From NCBI GenBank assembly GCA_003149635.1, contig QCWI01000005.1:186001-250000 (forward strand): a DNA stretch of 64,000 bases, given 5' to 3'. Shown here in pieces: positions 24,512 to 33,334 of this stretch. A program made the translations under genes and the position numbers. The stretch is from Fluviicola sp. XM-24bin1. GTDB taxonomy: Bacteria > Bacteroidota > Bacteroidia > Flavobacteriales_D > Crocinitomicaceae. Below the pieces are notes generated by a model. It ran no database searches. It was not told the DNA's origin and was given only the letters and a program-made list of their open reading frames with translations. Every line of letters begins with the position of its first letter. The first letter of the stretch is position 1.

Positions 24512-25547
24512 TCTCATTATCGCAGCAACGCTTGTTTTAGCGTCGTGTAAAGAAGATCCGCAAGAACCTTTTGTGCCTAACGTGCAGAATCTAGAAGGTG
24601 GGATGCTCGTTCTTTGCGAAGGACTGTTTCAACATAACAATGCTGCAATTAACTGGGTTTCGTTACCAAGTGGCAGTAGCGATCCCAACTTTTTTGAAAC
24701 GAAAACGGGTCGTGCTTTGGGCGATACTGGAAACGATATGATGCGCTATGGAGATAAGATTTACGTCGTTGTGAATGTTTCTTCTACTATTGAAATAATG
24801 AGTGCGATAGATTTCACACCCATTCTGCAAATTGAAATGACAGACAATGGTCAACCAAAGCAGCCGAGATCGTTGGCTTCTGCAAATGGGAAAGTGTACA
24901 TTACTTGCTACGATGGATTCGTGGACGTATTGGATACTGCGACCTTGAGTATCGATCAGCGAATTGCTGTAGGAGAGAATCCGGAAGGATTGGCCGTGAG
25001 TAATAACAAGCTGTATGTCGCGAATTCAGGAGGCTTGAATTTTCCCGATGTGGATTCGACGGTATCTGTGATTGATTTGAACACGCTCAACGAATTGCAG
25101 AAAATTACGGTTGGATTGAATCCAGGGGGTGTGATGGTAAACGACGCCGGAGATGTATTCGTGATTTCCCGAGGAGATTATGGCGCGAATCCTTCGCGTT
25201 TGCGCAAGATTGATCCAACTACGGATCAAGTGATAAATGCCAGTTACACATTCGATATCAGCGCAATGACTTCCATGTCCGCCACGGATATGCTGGTGTA
25301 TGATGCAGCTGGAGTCTATCAATTTAACTTTCAAACGGACGCTATCACGACTACGATTCCAATGAATATGGCAACGATTCAGACGCTGTACGGCTTGGCT
25401 TACCATCCAACGGAAAATGCATTGTACGTAATGGATGCGATGGGCTATACTAATGAAGGTGTAATTCGCAAATACGATATAAACGGAAATTACCTAACGG
25501 GATATCCTGCCGGTTTGAATCCATCGAAGATTCTCTTTTTTGATTAA
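24498..25547 (+). CDS. YncE-like beta-propeller lipoprotein (BtuG-like)
   Basis: A 349-residue protein with a lipobox (LASC, Cys17). The body has repeated YncE/surface-layer propeller blades (GKVYITCYDGFVDVLDT, NKLYVANSGG, VSVIDLNTLNELQKITVG). In Bacteroides the related BtuG is a surface lipoprotein that binds B12 very tightly and passes it to BtuB. Here the operon order is T9SS protein, BtuB-like, BtuG-like. Identity as BtuG is supported by fold and context, not by direct comparison. It overlaps the receptor gene by 14 nt. Confidence 0.8.
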   Translation: MKYFSLIIAATLVLASCKEDPQEPFVPNVQNLEGGMLVLCEGLFQHNNAAINWVSLPSGSSDPNFFETKTGRALGDTGNDMMRYGDKIYVVVNVSSTIEIMSAIDFTPILQIEMTDNGQPKQPRSLASANGKVYITCYDGFVDVLDTATLSIDQRIAVGENPEGLAVSNNKLYVANSGGLNFPDVDSTVSVIDLNTLNELQKITVGLNPGGVMVNDAGDVFVISRGDYGANPSRLRKIDPTTDQVINASYTFDISAMTSMSATDMLVYDAAGVYQFNFQTDAITTTIPMNMATIQTLYGLAYHPTENALYVMDAMGYTNEGVIRKYDINGNYLTGYPAGLNPSKILFFD

Positions 25548-25556
25548 TTTTTCTAC

Positions 25557-26141
25557 GTGAAGCATCTATCAGAAGAATTTTGGGCCAGCCGATACGTAGC
25601 TGGAACGACGGGGTGGGACTTAGGAGAAGTAAGCCCGCCGATTAAAGCGTACATTGATCAACTTACCGATAAGAGTATTCGAATTCTCATTCCCGGATGT
25701 GGAAATGGATACGAAGCGGAATATCTTTGGAATCAAGGTTTCGAAAATGTCCATGTCATTGATCTAGCGAAAGAACCCTTAGAAAATCTCCAAAAGCGAT
25801 GTCCGGGCATTCCCTCAGGCCAACTACATCAAGGGGACTTTTTTGATCATTCTGGCGAATATGATCTCATCTTCGAGCAAACGATGTTCTGTGCGATCGA
25901 TCCTGTATTGCGACAGAAATATGCAGATAAGGTGCACGAGTTATTAGTTCCAAATGGAAAATTGGTGGGTGTTTTGTTCGATCGTCATTTTGATGGAGGC
26001 CCGCCCTACGGTGGAGACAAAGAAGAGTACGTGACGTATTTCTCAGCTTTTGAAAAAGTGAAGATGGAGCCGTGTTACAATTCGATAGCGCCTCGCCAGG
26101 GAAGTGAGTTGTTCATTAATTTGGTGAAAAGTGAAAAGTGA
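25557..26141 (+). CDS. TPMT-family SAM-dependent methyltransferase (GTG start)
   Basis: A 194-residue protein that opens MKHLSEEFWASRY and matches the thiopurine methyltransferase-type family in length and sequence: GTTGWDLGEVSPPI, the SAM-binding IPGCGNGYEAEYL (about residues 46-58) and FEQTMFCAIDP. Bacterial members methylate thiols, halides, selenium or tellurium compounds. The start is the GTG at 25557, 9 nt after the stop of the B12 lipoprotein, so it may be a fourth gene of that operon, though a role in cobalamin use is not indicated by sequence. Confidence 0.8.
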   Translation: MKHLSEEFWASRYVAGTTGWDLGEVSPPIKAYIDQLTDKSIRILIPGCGNGYEAEYLWNQGFENVHVIDLAKEPLENLQKRCPGIPSGQLHQGDFFDHSGEYDLIFEQTMFCAIDPVLRQKYADKVHELLVPNGKLVGVLFDRHFDGGPPYGGDKEEYVTYFSAFEKVKMEPCYNSIAPRQGSELFINLVKSEK

Positions 26142-26208
26142 GAAGTTCCTTCAACTTTTAACTTTCAGCCTTCAACTTTCTGCATTCTACCAACCCAGCA
26201 CTTCCAAT

Positions 26209-27081
26209 TCACTCTTCCTCCGGCGCTGAGAACATCATGTTATTGTCAATTCCAAGGGTGTTTACCACAATCGCGTTCCATTTCAGGAATTCTTCTTCTC
26301 TGTTTCCACGTCCTACTTCCTTGAAGTACAGTTCCATTTTCTGACGGGTTTCCTTCATATGAGCTTCGTAGATTGTCGTCCAGATTTCACGCGTTGGATT
26401 TTCAATAGCATCTAATTTTACCACCAATTCACGTCGAGCGATTTCCATGAGATCAAAATAGACGTTGTGAAACGCTACAGAACGCGGAGTTCTCTCGAAC
26501 TTATAAAAACTCTGAAAAGGATCGAAGATAGTGACTGTGCGGTAGGCAAGTGAATCACATTGATCATCGATTTCGAACAAAATTTGGGCAACCAATTCGT
26601 ACTTCTGAGAATTCGGCGTTACTCCGTCCTGAACCATCGGTATTGCCTCAGTAGTATCCTTCGGTGGACGCATATACACGCGCTTTTTACTCCACATGCG
26701 ATATGGAAACTCGTACATCCCCATATCCGATAATTGAGAAGCTTTGTACAGTCCTTCATGTGTCACGGTTCTAGAATCTCTGAGGAATTCTTCTTTTTTC
26801 TCGGTTTTGCCTACGCGGAAGGTTTTATAGCAATCCCAAAAACTGCCATTGTGCCCAAAGGCCATCATCTTGCGGTAAACGGCGAAATCTTCTGGGAGAA
26901 CCAGAATATCGTCCAATAATTTTTCAAGCGGATCCAATTTTACCTCGGAATCGATGTCACCTGCGGCTAATTTTTTCTTCTCAAATCCTGCGAAATAGAA
27001 TATGATGGTATCGTTTTCAGAAACGTTATTCAATTCAAATCTTCCATCCAGATCCGTAATCGTCCCACGGCGATTCTCCAA
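26209..27081 (-). CDS. CarboxypepD-like domain protein, 5' end frameshifted
   Basis: The 290 residues from the TTG at 27081 include the second half of a CarboxypepD-regulatory-like domain (RRGTITDLDGRFEL, then NDTIIFYFAGFEKKKL), followed by a helical region with DDQCDSLAYRTVTIFDPF and no known domain. The frame continues upstream of 27081 with sensible sequence (SLRSRVIESETGAPIP) but reaches no start. The ATG at 27218, in another frame, encodes a signal peptide beginning MQTVGLRTLLF. One extra A in the A5 run at 27176-27180 would join both into a 336-residue secreted protein with a leader ending YSISQ. This is either a real lesion, slippage-based switching or a sequencing error. Confidence 0.65.
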   Translation of the reverse strand: MENRRGTITDLDGRFELNNVSENDTIIFYFAGFEKKKLAAGDIDSEVKLDPLEKLLDDILVLPEDFAVYRKMMAFGHNGSFWDCYKTFRVGKTEKKEEFLRDSRTVTHEGLYKASQLSDMGMYEFPYRMWSKKRVYMRPPKDTTEAIPMVQDGVTPNSQKYELVAQILFEIDDQCDSLAYRTVTIFDPFQSFYKFERTPRSVAFHNVYFDLMEIARRELVVKLDAIENPTREIWTTIYEAHMKETRQKMELYFKEVGRGNREEEFLKWNAIVVNTLGIDNNMMFSAPEEE

Positions 27082-27331
27082 TGTATAAACGGAAGCATAG
27101 GGGATAGGGGCGCCTGTTTCGGATTCAATTACACGAGAACGAAGAGAGTCCTGCGAGATAGAATATTGAATACAGAAAAATGAATGAATAGTAGCGTACG
27201 CAGTCCGACAGTTTGCATGATGCCGAATGCGGACATTTCCTTAATCGTGTTTTTCGTAGTAATCAAAGTGACACTAAGATACAGATTGCTCTACGAAAAG
27301 CAGGTACCGAAGAATCAATGAGAGGTGCCGT

Positions 27332-27955
27332 TTATTCTTCCAACATAGGGCGCACGAACCACGTTCCTGAAATCTTTCGAGAAATTCCATCTGGGCCTTT
27401 GACCATGGCTTCAATGGTGAATTCGGTGAGTTCCGTGAAATTCTGCAGGATGTCGTCTATTGCTGCAATGTATTGTCCCTCACCGGAAAACATTTCACCA
27501 TTGTACATCGCTTCCCACGAGGTAACGTTGAATTCAGGGTCGAAAGGATAGTATTTGCCATATCCCGCGCTCAAAACTGGTTTCTGATTTTGTACCGCTT
27601 TGCCAGATTCAGCCCATCCCCAGTACAATTTTGGGTCAGGTAAGTTAGAGATTCGAAATTCCTTGGAACGTAGCGTTACTTCCGTGCCATCATCTTTAAC
27701 AGCAATTATTTCCAGCGTGGCTGTTTTACCGTTTCCGGGACGCACCACATAATGATCGCCATTTAAAGTGGCAGTGGCGTTGTGAGCGGAAATATACAAA
27801 CGAGAGAAGTCCGTATCGCCTGAACCGATGACAATTTTGTTATCAAATCCACGATAAAGAACATTCATGTTCATGTGTTCAATAGATGCCGTTGATTCCT
27901 GCGCCACGCTACGAATTGTAATAAGGAGGAGTAATAACGAAAGAATAGTTTTCAT
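27332..27955 (-). CDS. Secreted GldM C-terminal-domain-like protein
   Basis: A 207-residue protein with a signal peptide (about 1-18, ending RSVAQ). The body resembles the C-terminal beta domains of GldM: MNVLYRGFDNKIVIGSG, HNATATLNGDHYVVRPGNGKTATL and ISNLPDPKLYWG. GldM is a periplasmic part of the T9SS and gliding motor; this short protein has only the end domain and no N-terminal membrane helix, so it is not a full GldM. It is the third in a row of minus-strand envelope genes, 47 nt after the barrel gene at 28003. Its own partner is unknown. Confidence 0.6.
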   Translation of the reverse strand: MKTILSLLLLLITIRSVAQESTASIEHMNMNVLYRGFDNKIVIGSGDTDFSRLYISAHNATATLNGDHYVVRPGNGKTATLEIIAVKDDGTEVTLRSKEFRISNLPDPKLYWGWAESGKAVQNQKPVLSAGYGKYYPFDPEFNVTSWEAMYNGEMFSGEGQYIAAIDDILQNFTELTEFTIEAMVKGPDGISRKISGTWFVRPMLEE

Positions 27956-28002
27956 AATGTCTGTTTACCATGAAAATGCAAATTCGAAAATAAGTAACAA
28001 AA

Positions 28003-28704
28003 TTACTGTCCGCCTTTCTTCTTGTACTTGCGAGATCGCTTGTTGACCCACTTGTGCTGGCGCTTGTTGGGCGAACGGTACGTTGATTGATCCGGTGTTC
28101 TAAACACGATTCCGGCGTTGTATTGCAGATAATTATTTGAGGTGTCCCAGAATCCAGGGAAGACGCTAAACTTTGCCGTTGACGACAGTCGGATTCCCAT
28201 CCAATTGATGAACCAGAAATTTACACCTCCTCCAATGTTCGCTGTAACCACATAAGGATCGGCGGTACCTGTTCGGTAGGTAAAACCTGGCCCTGCAACG
28301 AGGTAAGGATCAATCCAACGGGCGCGCGGTGCATACAGATTGTAGAAGCTGTACTTTGCATGAAGATCTGCTGAAAGGTTCATTCCAGTAACGTTCATCG
28401 TATCGTTTACCAATCGATTTCCCGCATACTGACCGTAATTTGCTGTGAATTCTGCACTCCAACCGTAGACGAAATAACGATCGATCGTCAACATGGTCGG
28501 GTAGGGTTTCAAATTCCATGACTGATTGACATTGAACATACCTCCGAATTTGTTCCCGTCATCCTCAATTGCCGACCAGTGCAATCCGAACATCCATTTA
28601 TACGGTTTGTAAGGCTTCACAGTCTTGTAAGGCTGGGCATACGCTTGCGCGGAAACAAGCAAAACAATTAGGGCTAGTGTTCTTTTCAGCATGTTCATCT
28701 TCAC
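28003..28704 (-). CDS. Putative outer-membrane beta-barrel protein
   Basis: A 233-residue protein with a signal peptide (about 1-23, ending AQAYAQ). Alternating aromatic and small residues through the middle (VTANIGGGVNFWFINW, GIRLSSTAKFSVFPGFW) suit a small beta-barrel. The tail is strongly basic (about the last 25 residues, with many Lys and Arg), unlike typical barrels, and could lie in the periplasm or bind nucleic acid or LPS. It sits between the DUF1684 gene (34 nt upstream) and the GldM-C-like gene. No defined family is recognised. Confidence 0.6.
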   Translation of the reverse strand: MKMNMLKRTLALIVLLVSAQAYAQPYKTVKPYKPYKWMFGLHWSAIEDDGNKFGGMFNVNQSWNLKPYPTMLTIDRYFVYGWSAEFTANYGQYAGNRLVNDTMNVTGMNLSADLHAKYSFYNLYAPRARWIDPYLVAGPGFTYRTGTADPYVVTANIGGGVNFWFINWMGIRLSSTAKFSVFPGFWDTSNNYLQYNAGIVFRTPDQSTYRSPNKRQHKWVNKRSRKYKKKGGQ

Positions 28705-28738
28705 AGAATAACGAAATTACGATTAAAAGTTGCACCAA

Positions 28739-29335
28739 CTAATGTGCCAGAGGGATTTTCTCTCCAGCCTTGATGGAAATTTTCAATGTATTTTCTGCAG
28801 GCGGAATAGGGCAAGACCATTTGTGAGAGTAAGCACAGTACGGATTGTAGGCTTGATTAAAGTCGATTTGCATCTCTTTTTTTTCCGGAATTCTGACATC
28901 CATATACCGACCACCTCCATAGGTCTCTTTGCCGCTGGTTGCATCTCGGAAAGGTATAAAAAGGTAATCTTCGAAGCCTTCTCGTTTCGTTAATTCAACA
29001 TTTTGATAGACCGTCAAACGGTATTCGACGCCTTCAATCTCGAAGTAGATGTAGCCATATCTTCGGTACACCGGCAATCGATCTGTGGATGTAGGCATTT
29101 CAAATTTCGGCCCTTTCTTCTTTTTGAAGCGAGCAGTTACTTGATACGTAGTATCGAAATCGTAGTAATCCAATCCTTGCCATTCGGCCCGTTCCATGGA
29201 ATCCAACATATGGAGGGAAGTATCGCGAAGTTCCGCTTCATGTTCGGCACGATTTTCCAGAGTTTCGGTTTCAGAGAGCTGTGCATGGCTGAAAGCCGAA
29301 ATTAGAAGGCAGAAGGAAATGATTGCTACTTTCAT
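28739..29335 (-). CDS. DUF1684 family protein
   Basis: A 198-residue protein with a signal peptide (about 1-18, ending SHAQ). It carries the DUF1684 signature series: LFIPFRDATSGKETYGGGRY, then DFNQAYNPYCAYS and SCPIPPAENTL. DUF1684 proteins are widespread in Bacteroidota and have no known function. It starts 2 nt after the yggS stop and ends the serC-serA-DUF1015-yggS gene run. Confidence 0.85.
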   Translation of the reverse strand: MKVAIISFCLLISAFSHAQLSETETLENRAEHEAELRDTSLHMLDSMERAEWQGLDYYDFDTTYQVTARFKKKKGPKFEMPTSTDRLPVYRRYGYIYFEIEGVEYRLTVYQNVELTKREGFEDYLFIPFRDATSGKETYGGGRYMDVRIPEKKEMQIDFNQAYNPYCAYSHKWSCPIPPAENTLKISIKAGEKIPLAH

Positions 29336-29337
29336 AA

Positions 29338-30000
29338 TTAATTTCTTGCTCCGAAAATAGCACTTCCGACACGAACCATAGTACTGCCTTCTTCGATAGC
29401 GATAGGGTAATCCCCGCTCATTCCCATGGAAATGTGTTGGAATCCGTCGTTGAATTTGAAATAGTGACTTTTGATGATTTGGAAGTAGTTTTCGAGGTTT
29501 CTGAACTCTTCGCGGATTTGTTCTGTATTGTCCGTGAACGTTGCCATTCCCATCAATCCTGCGATGTTGATGTTGCGCAATTCGATGAATTCATCCGACT
29601 CCAATAGATCCTTCACCTCATTGAAGTTCATTCCAAACTTGGTGTCTTCCTCGGCAATATGAAACTGCAACAAGCAATCGATTACACGATCGTGCTTGGC
29701 CGCTTGCTTGTTGATCTCTTTTAAGAGTTTCATGCTATCCACCGCATGAATCATGGAAACAAACGAAGCTATGTACTTCACCTTATTCGTCTGTAAGTGA
29801 CCGATTAAGTGCCATTCGATATCCTGAGGTAATTGCTCATATTTCTCGGCCAATTCCTGAACGCGATTTTCTCCGAATACGCGCTGTCCTTGATTATATG
29901 CCTCCTGAATTGAAGCAACGGGTTTGGTTTTTGAAACGGCCACCAATGTTACTCCTTCGGGAATTTCTTCTCTAACTTTATCTAATGCTTCTTTGATCAT
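29338..30000 (-). CDS. YggS/PLPBP-family pyridoxal-phosphate-binding protein
   Basis: A 220-residue protein, alanine-racemase-like barrel, with VTLVAVSKTKP (the PLP lysine in SKTK), GENRVQEL, WHLIGHLQTNK and LMGMATFTDN. YggS proteins buffer PLP and affect amino-acid balance. The ATG at 30000 is chosen because it overlaps the DUF1015 stop by 4 nt (ATGA). An upstream ATG at 30051 is in the same frame but inside DUF1015 and adds a polar stretch. PLP use by serC in the same operon suggests linked homeostasis, which is inference. Confidence 0.88.
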   Translation of the reverse strand: MIKEALDKVREEIPEGVTLVAVSKTKPVASIQEAYNQGQRVFGENRVQELAEKYEQLPQDIEWHLIGHLQTNKVKYIASFVSMIHAVDSMKLLKEINKQAAKHDRVIDCLLQFHIAEEDTKFGMNFNEVKDLLESDEFIELRNINIAGLMGMATFTDNTEQIREEFRNLENYFQIIKSHYFKFNDGFQHISMGMSGDYPIAIEEGSTMVRVGSAIFGARN

Positions 30001-31235
30001 TCGTTGATGTTGTAAATGGTCAGCCCACTGCGAAGTTTCGGTTCTACCCATGTCGATTTCGGAGGCATGGTCAAGTTATGATCCGCCACGCGCTTGATGT
30101 CGTCAATTTCCACTGGATAGAGGAAGAATGCGGCTTTGAACTCGCCTGAGGCTATTTTTGAAACCACTTTTTCCAAATCTTGCGTTCCGGGAATAAAGTC
30201 GATGTCTTCGCTTGTTTTCAAATCTTCAATGCCCAAAATAGGAGAGAGGACGTGCTCTGTCAAAATCTCAGGATCCAATACTTTAACCGGATCATCCGTG
30301 TAGAACAATGAATCTTTGCAACGCATTTTTATCCAACGACCTTCCACGCAAGCTGTAATTTCGTGTCGTTGCGTTGGTTTTGCCGGTACCATCATTGGTT
30401 CTACCTCAAATTGACTTTCTAATTGCTCAATGAACTCATCGGGTGTCAACCCATTCAAATGCTTCACCAAACGATTGAATTCCAGAATGTGCAAACGCTT
30501 TTCGTTGAGGAAAAAAGCCAAGAAGAAATCTTCGTTGGGAAAATGTCCTTGCCCTAATTGCTCTCTCCATCCCTTCAACCCCACAGAAGATGCGCTTCGA
30601 TGGTGTCCGTCGCAGATGTACAATTCTTCCACCATTTCGAAGGCATGTTGAACCGTGGCAGATTCTTCTTCATCGAAAATCCACAACTCGTGTTTTACGC
30701 GATCGGTAGTCGTGTATTCGTATTCCGGACGTTCTTTGACTTTGTTGTACATCAAAGGCTCAATGCGATGTTCCAAATCAGAATAGGAGAGCACTACGGG
30801 TTCAGCGTTATATCCAACGACATTCAAATAGCGCGTAAACATTTCTTCACGAGAGGTGATAGTCGCTTCGTGCTTCTTGATTTGATCGTTCTGATATTCT
30901 TTAATACTCGCTCCAGCTACGATCCCCATATATTCGTGCCCTTCTTTCGTTTGACGGTACAAGTAAATATGAGGCTGTTCATCTTGGAGCAGAATTCCTT
31001 CATCGATGAATTCCTGATAGGCATCACTCACCAAAGCGAAACGCTCTAATGAATTGGGTTCGGTGCGTTCTTTTTCACCAAACTCAGGATTAATAATGTG
31101 AAGGAAGGTATAAGGATTGTCCTCAAGTTTGGCCTTGAGGACATTCTCCTTATAAGTATAATAGGGACGTGTGGCCACCAAATGAACGAGGTCACGCGTC
31201 GGTCGTATTGCTTTAAATGGGCTTATTTTAGCCAT
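29997..31235 (-). CDS. DUF1015 family protein
   Basis: A 412-residue cytoplasmic protein matching DUF1015: AKISPFKAIRPTRDLVHLVA at the start, then YNKVKERP, LYICDGHHRSASSV and the late block SEDIDFIPGTQDL. DUF1015 genes often lie beside serine biosynthesis genes, as here, and a regulatory or metabolic role in that pathway has been proposed without a proven activity. The gene starts 15 nt after the serA stop and overlaps yggS by 4 nt. Confidence 0.85.
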   Translation of the reverse strand: MAKISPFKAIRPTRDLVHLVATRPYYTYKENVLKAKLEDNPYTFLHIINPEFGEKERTEPNSLERFALVSDAYQEFIDEGILLQDEQPHIYLYRQTKEGHEYMGIVAGASIKEYQNDQIKKHEATITSREEMFTRYLNVVGYNAEPVVLSYSDLEHRIEPLMYNKVKERPEYEYTTTDRVKHELWIFDEEESATVQHAFEMVEELYICDGHHRSASSVGLKGWREQLGQGHFPNEDFFLAFFLNEKRLHILEFNRLVKHLNGLTPDEFIEQLESQFEVEPMMVPAKPTQRHEITACVEGRWIKMRCKDSLFYTDDPVKVLDPEILTEHVLSPILGIEDLKTSEDIDFIPGTQDLEKVVSKIASGEFKAAFFLYPVEIDDIKRVADHNLTMPPKSTWVEPKLRSGLTIYNINE

Positions 31236-31250
31236 AGAAGTACGTCGAAA

Positions 31251-32207
31251 TTAGAACGTACCAAAATTAGCAATAATTGTTTCTGCAAGTTCTGTTCCGA
31301 TCCGTGCTTGCGCTTCAACCGTAGCGGCTCCAATATGCGGAGTTGCCGCGATCAACTCATGCTCTAACAAATCCTGACGTGGATTCGGCTCGTTTTCAAA
31401 TACATCCAATGCAATAGAAGCTACTTTTCCTGAGCTCAATGCGTCGATCAAAGCATCTTCGTCTACAACTCCGCCGCGAGCAGCATTTACAATGCGAACT
31501 CCGTCTTTCATTTGAGCAAATTCAGCTGCTCCGAATACCGCAGAACCATCTGCTTGTTTTGGAACGTGCAGCGAGATGAAATCAGCGGAAGCAAGTACAT
31601 CGGATACATTTGCTTTAGGTGTGATTTCAGCAGATGCAGTCAATCCGTTCCCCAACTGAACGTCAATCGTTCTAGGATCTGTGATCATATCTACCGCTTC
31701 GACATTCATTCCAGCGCCAAGAGCGTATCCCGCCAAACTTTGACCGATACGTCCAAATCCGACGATTGCCAATGTTTTTCCGCGCAACTCAACACCTTTT
31801 CCGTATTTCTTTTTCAATGTTTTGAAATCACCTGTGGCCATGTTCTTTGCAGAATCATGCAATGAACGTGAGATAGAGAACATTTGTCCCATTACCAATT
31901 CCGCTACCGATTGACTAGAAGCTGCAGGAGTGTTCGCTACGATACGTCCGTTATCACGTCCGTATTGTACGTCGATATTGTCCATTCCAACGCCTCCGCG
32001 ACCCACGAATTTCAATCCTGGACATGCGTCAAATACCTCTTTACGAACCGTTGTGGCACTTCGAACCAACAATACTTCAATGTTCTGCGCATTGATTTCC
32101 TGGATCAAGTTATCCTGTTCAATTTTATCTGTCAATACGGTGTATCCAGCCGCTTCTAGAGCGTCAATTCCTTGTTGCGAGATTCCGTCGTTTGCTAATA
32201 CTTTCAT
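31251..32207 (-). CDS. serA: D-3-phosphoglycerate dehydrogenase
   Basis: A 318-residue NAD-dependent dehydrogenase that makes 3-phosphohydroxypyruvate, the first step of serine synthesis. Substrate and cofactor motifs are visible: VRSATTVRKEV, FVGRGGVGMDNID, the NAD-binding VGFGRIGQSLAGYA and AARGGVVDEDAL. The short length shows the form without ACT or intervening regulatory domains, so feedback control by serine is not expected from sequence. It starts 3 nt after the serC stop and 15 nt before DUF1015. Confidence 0.92.
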   Translation of the reverse strand: MKVLANDGISQQGIDALEAAGYTVLTDKIEQDNLIQEINAQNIEVLLVRSATTVRKEVFDACPGLKFVGRGGVGMDNIDVQYGRDNGRIVANTPAASSQSVAELVMGQMFSISRSLHDSAKNMATGDFKTLKKKYGKGVELRGKTLAIVGFGRIGQSLAGYALGAGMNVEAVDMITDPRTIDVQLGNGLTASAEITPKANVSDVLASADFISLHVPKQADGSAVFGAAEFAQMKDGVRIVNAARGGVVDEDALIDALSSGKVASIALDVFENEPNPRQDLLEHELIAATPHIGAATVEAQARIGTELAETIIANFGTF

Positions 32208-32210
32208 TCT

Positions 32211-33278
32211 TTATGCTTTAACACGTGCAAATTCATTCATCACTTCTGTCAACACCTTCACGCTGTCCAATGTCAATGCATTGTACATTGATGCACGGTA
32301 TCCTCCAACCGAGCGGTGTCCTTTCAATCCAACGATTCCAGCGTCGTTCCATATTTTGTCGAATTCTTCTTTCGCCGCGTCGTCATTCAATAGGAACGTT
32401 ACGTTCATTTTAGAGCGATCCTCAACCGCTGTAGTTCCTTTGAAGAGTGGATTGTTATCGATTTCAGCGTATAAAGCATCAGCTTTCGCCTTGTTGCGAT
32501 CAGCAGCACCCTGAACACCTCCAGTTGCCATCAAATCGCGCAAGTTCAGCATAGATGCGTACACAGAGAATACAGGCGGTGTGTTCATCATGGATCCTTT
32601 ATCCACGTGATTTTTCAAGTTCAAGTACTTCGGCATGAACTCAGAAGTTGACTTCCCAAGGATCTCATCTTTCACGATAAACAACGTTGCTCCTGCAGGC
32701 CCCATGTTCTTTTGAGCTCCAGCGTAAATGATATCAAACTTAGAAACGTCTACCGGCTTTGAAAAGATGTCAGAAGACATATCGCAAACCAAAGGAGCAT
32801 TTACTTCTGGAATATCTTGGAATTGCGTTCCGAAGATGGTGTTGTTTGAAGTGTAGTGAATGTAATCCACATCCTCAGGTGCAGTCCATCCTTTTGGGAT
32901 GTAAGAGAAGTTTTGGTCTTCAGACGACGCAAATACGTTTACATCAATACCAACAGCTTTTGCTTCACCAATGGCTCCTTTCGCCCAAGTACCTGTATTG
33001 ATGTACCCGGCCTTTTTGTTGTTGCGCATCATGTTCAATGCTGTGATGGTAAAACCAAGTGATGCTCCACCTTGTAAGAATAGAACCGAGTACCCTTCTG
33101 GTACATTAAGTGCCTTTTTTACGAGGTCTTGTGCTTCTTCCATTACAGCCACGAAGTCAGGGCTGCGGTGGGAGATTTCTAGAATCGACAATCCGTTGAA
33201 ATCAAGGACTCCTGCTGCTGCCTCTTTAAATACGTTTTGCGGCAAAATACAAGGTCCGGCTCCAAAGTTGTGTTTCAT
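32211..33278 (-). CDS. serC: Phosphoserine aminotransferase
   Basis: A 355-residue PLP enzyme converting 3-phosphohydroxypyruvate and glutamate to phosphoserine. It begins MKHNFGAGPCILPQNVF and has LFLQGGASLGF and AGAQKNMGPAGAT, the latter holding the PLP lysine. The ATG at 33278 gives the usual family start; an in-frame ATG at 33326 would begin inside the bTHX terminator. serC is the first gene of a run serC-serA-DUF1015-yggS-DUF1684. No serB-like phosphatase is in view. Confidence 0.93.
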   Translation of the reverse strand: MKHNFGAGPCILPQNVFKEAAAGVLDFNGLSILEISHRSPDFVAVMEEAQDLVKKALNVPEGYSVLFLQGGASLGFTITALNMMRNNKKAGYINTGTWAKGAIGEAKAVGIDVNVFASSEDQNFSYIPKGWTAPEDVDYIHYTSNNTIFGTQFQDIPEVNAPLVCDMSSDIFSKPVDVSKFDIIYAGAQKNMGPAGATLFIVKDEILGKSTSEFMPKYLNLKNHVDKGSMMNTPPVFSVYASMLNLRDLMATGGVQGAADRNKAKADALYAEIDNNPLFKGTTAVEDRSKMNVTFLLNDDAAKEEFDKIWNDAGIVGLKGHRSVGGYRASMYNALTLDSVKVLTEVMNEFARVKA

Positions 33279-33298
33279 TTTATGAGGATTATGGTTAT

Positions 33299-33324
33299 AA
33301 AAAAAGGCCGCCAATAAGGCAGCC
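33299..33324 (-). terminator. Rho-independent terminator after bTHX
   Basis: On the minus strand GGCTGCC and GGCGGCC form a 7-bp stem with loop TTATT, followed by a run of seven T. It ends the bTHX transcript just before serC. Confidence 0.8.
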
Positions 33325-33334
33325 ATTAAATGTG

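Noticed and set aside
26142-26208. Repeat-like CTTTTAACTTTC and TTCAACTTTC sequence
   Set aside because: Short and AT-rich; too weak to list as a defined repeat without a genome-wide count.
33299-33324. Attenuator for serC
   Set aside because: The hairpin is oriented and placed as the bTHX terminator; no leader peptide with Ser codons is present before serC.
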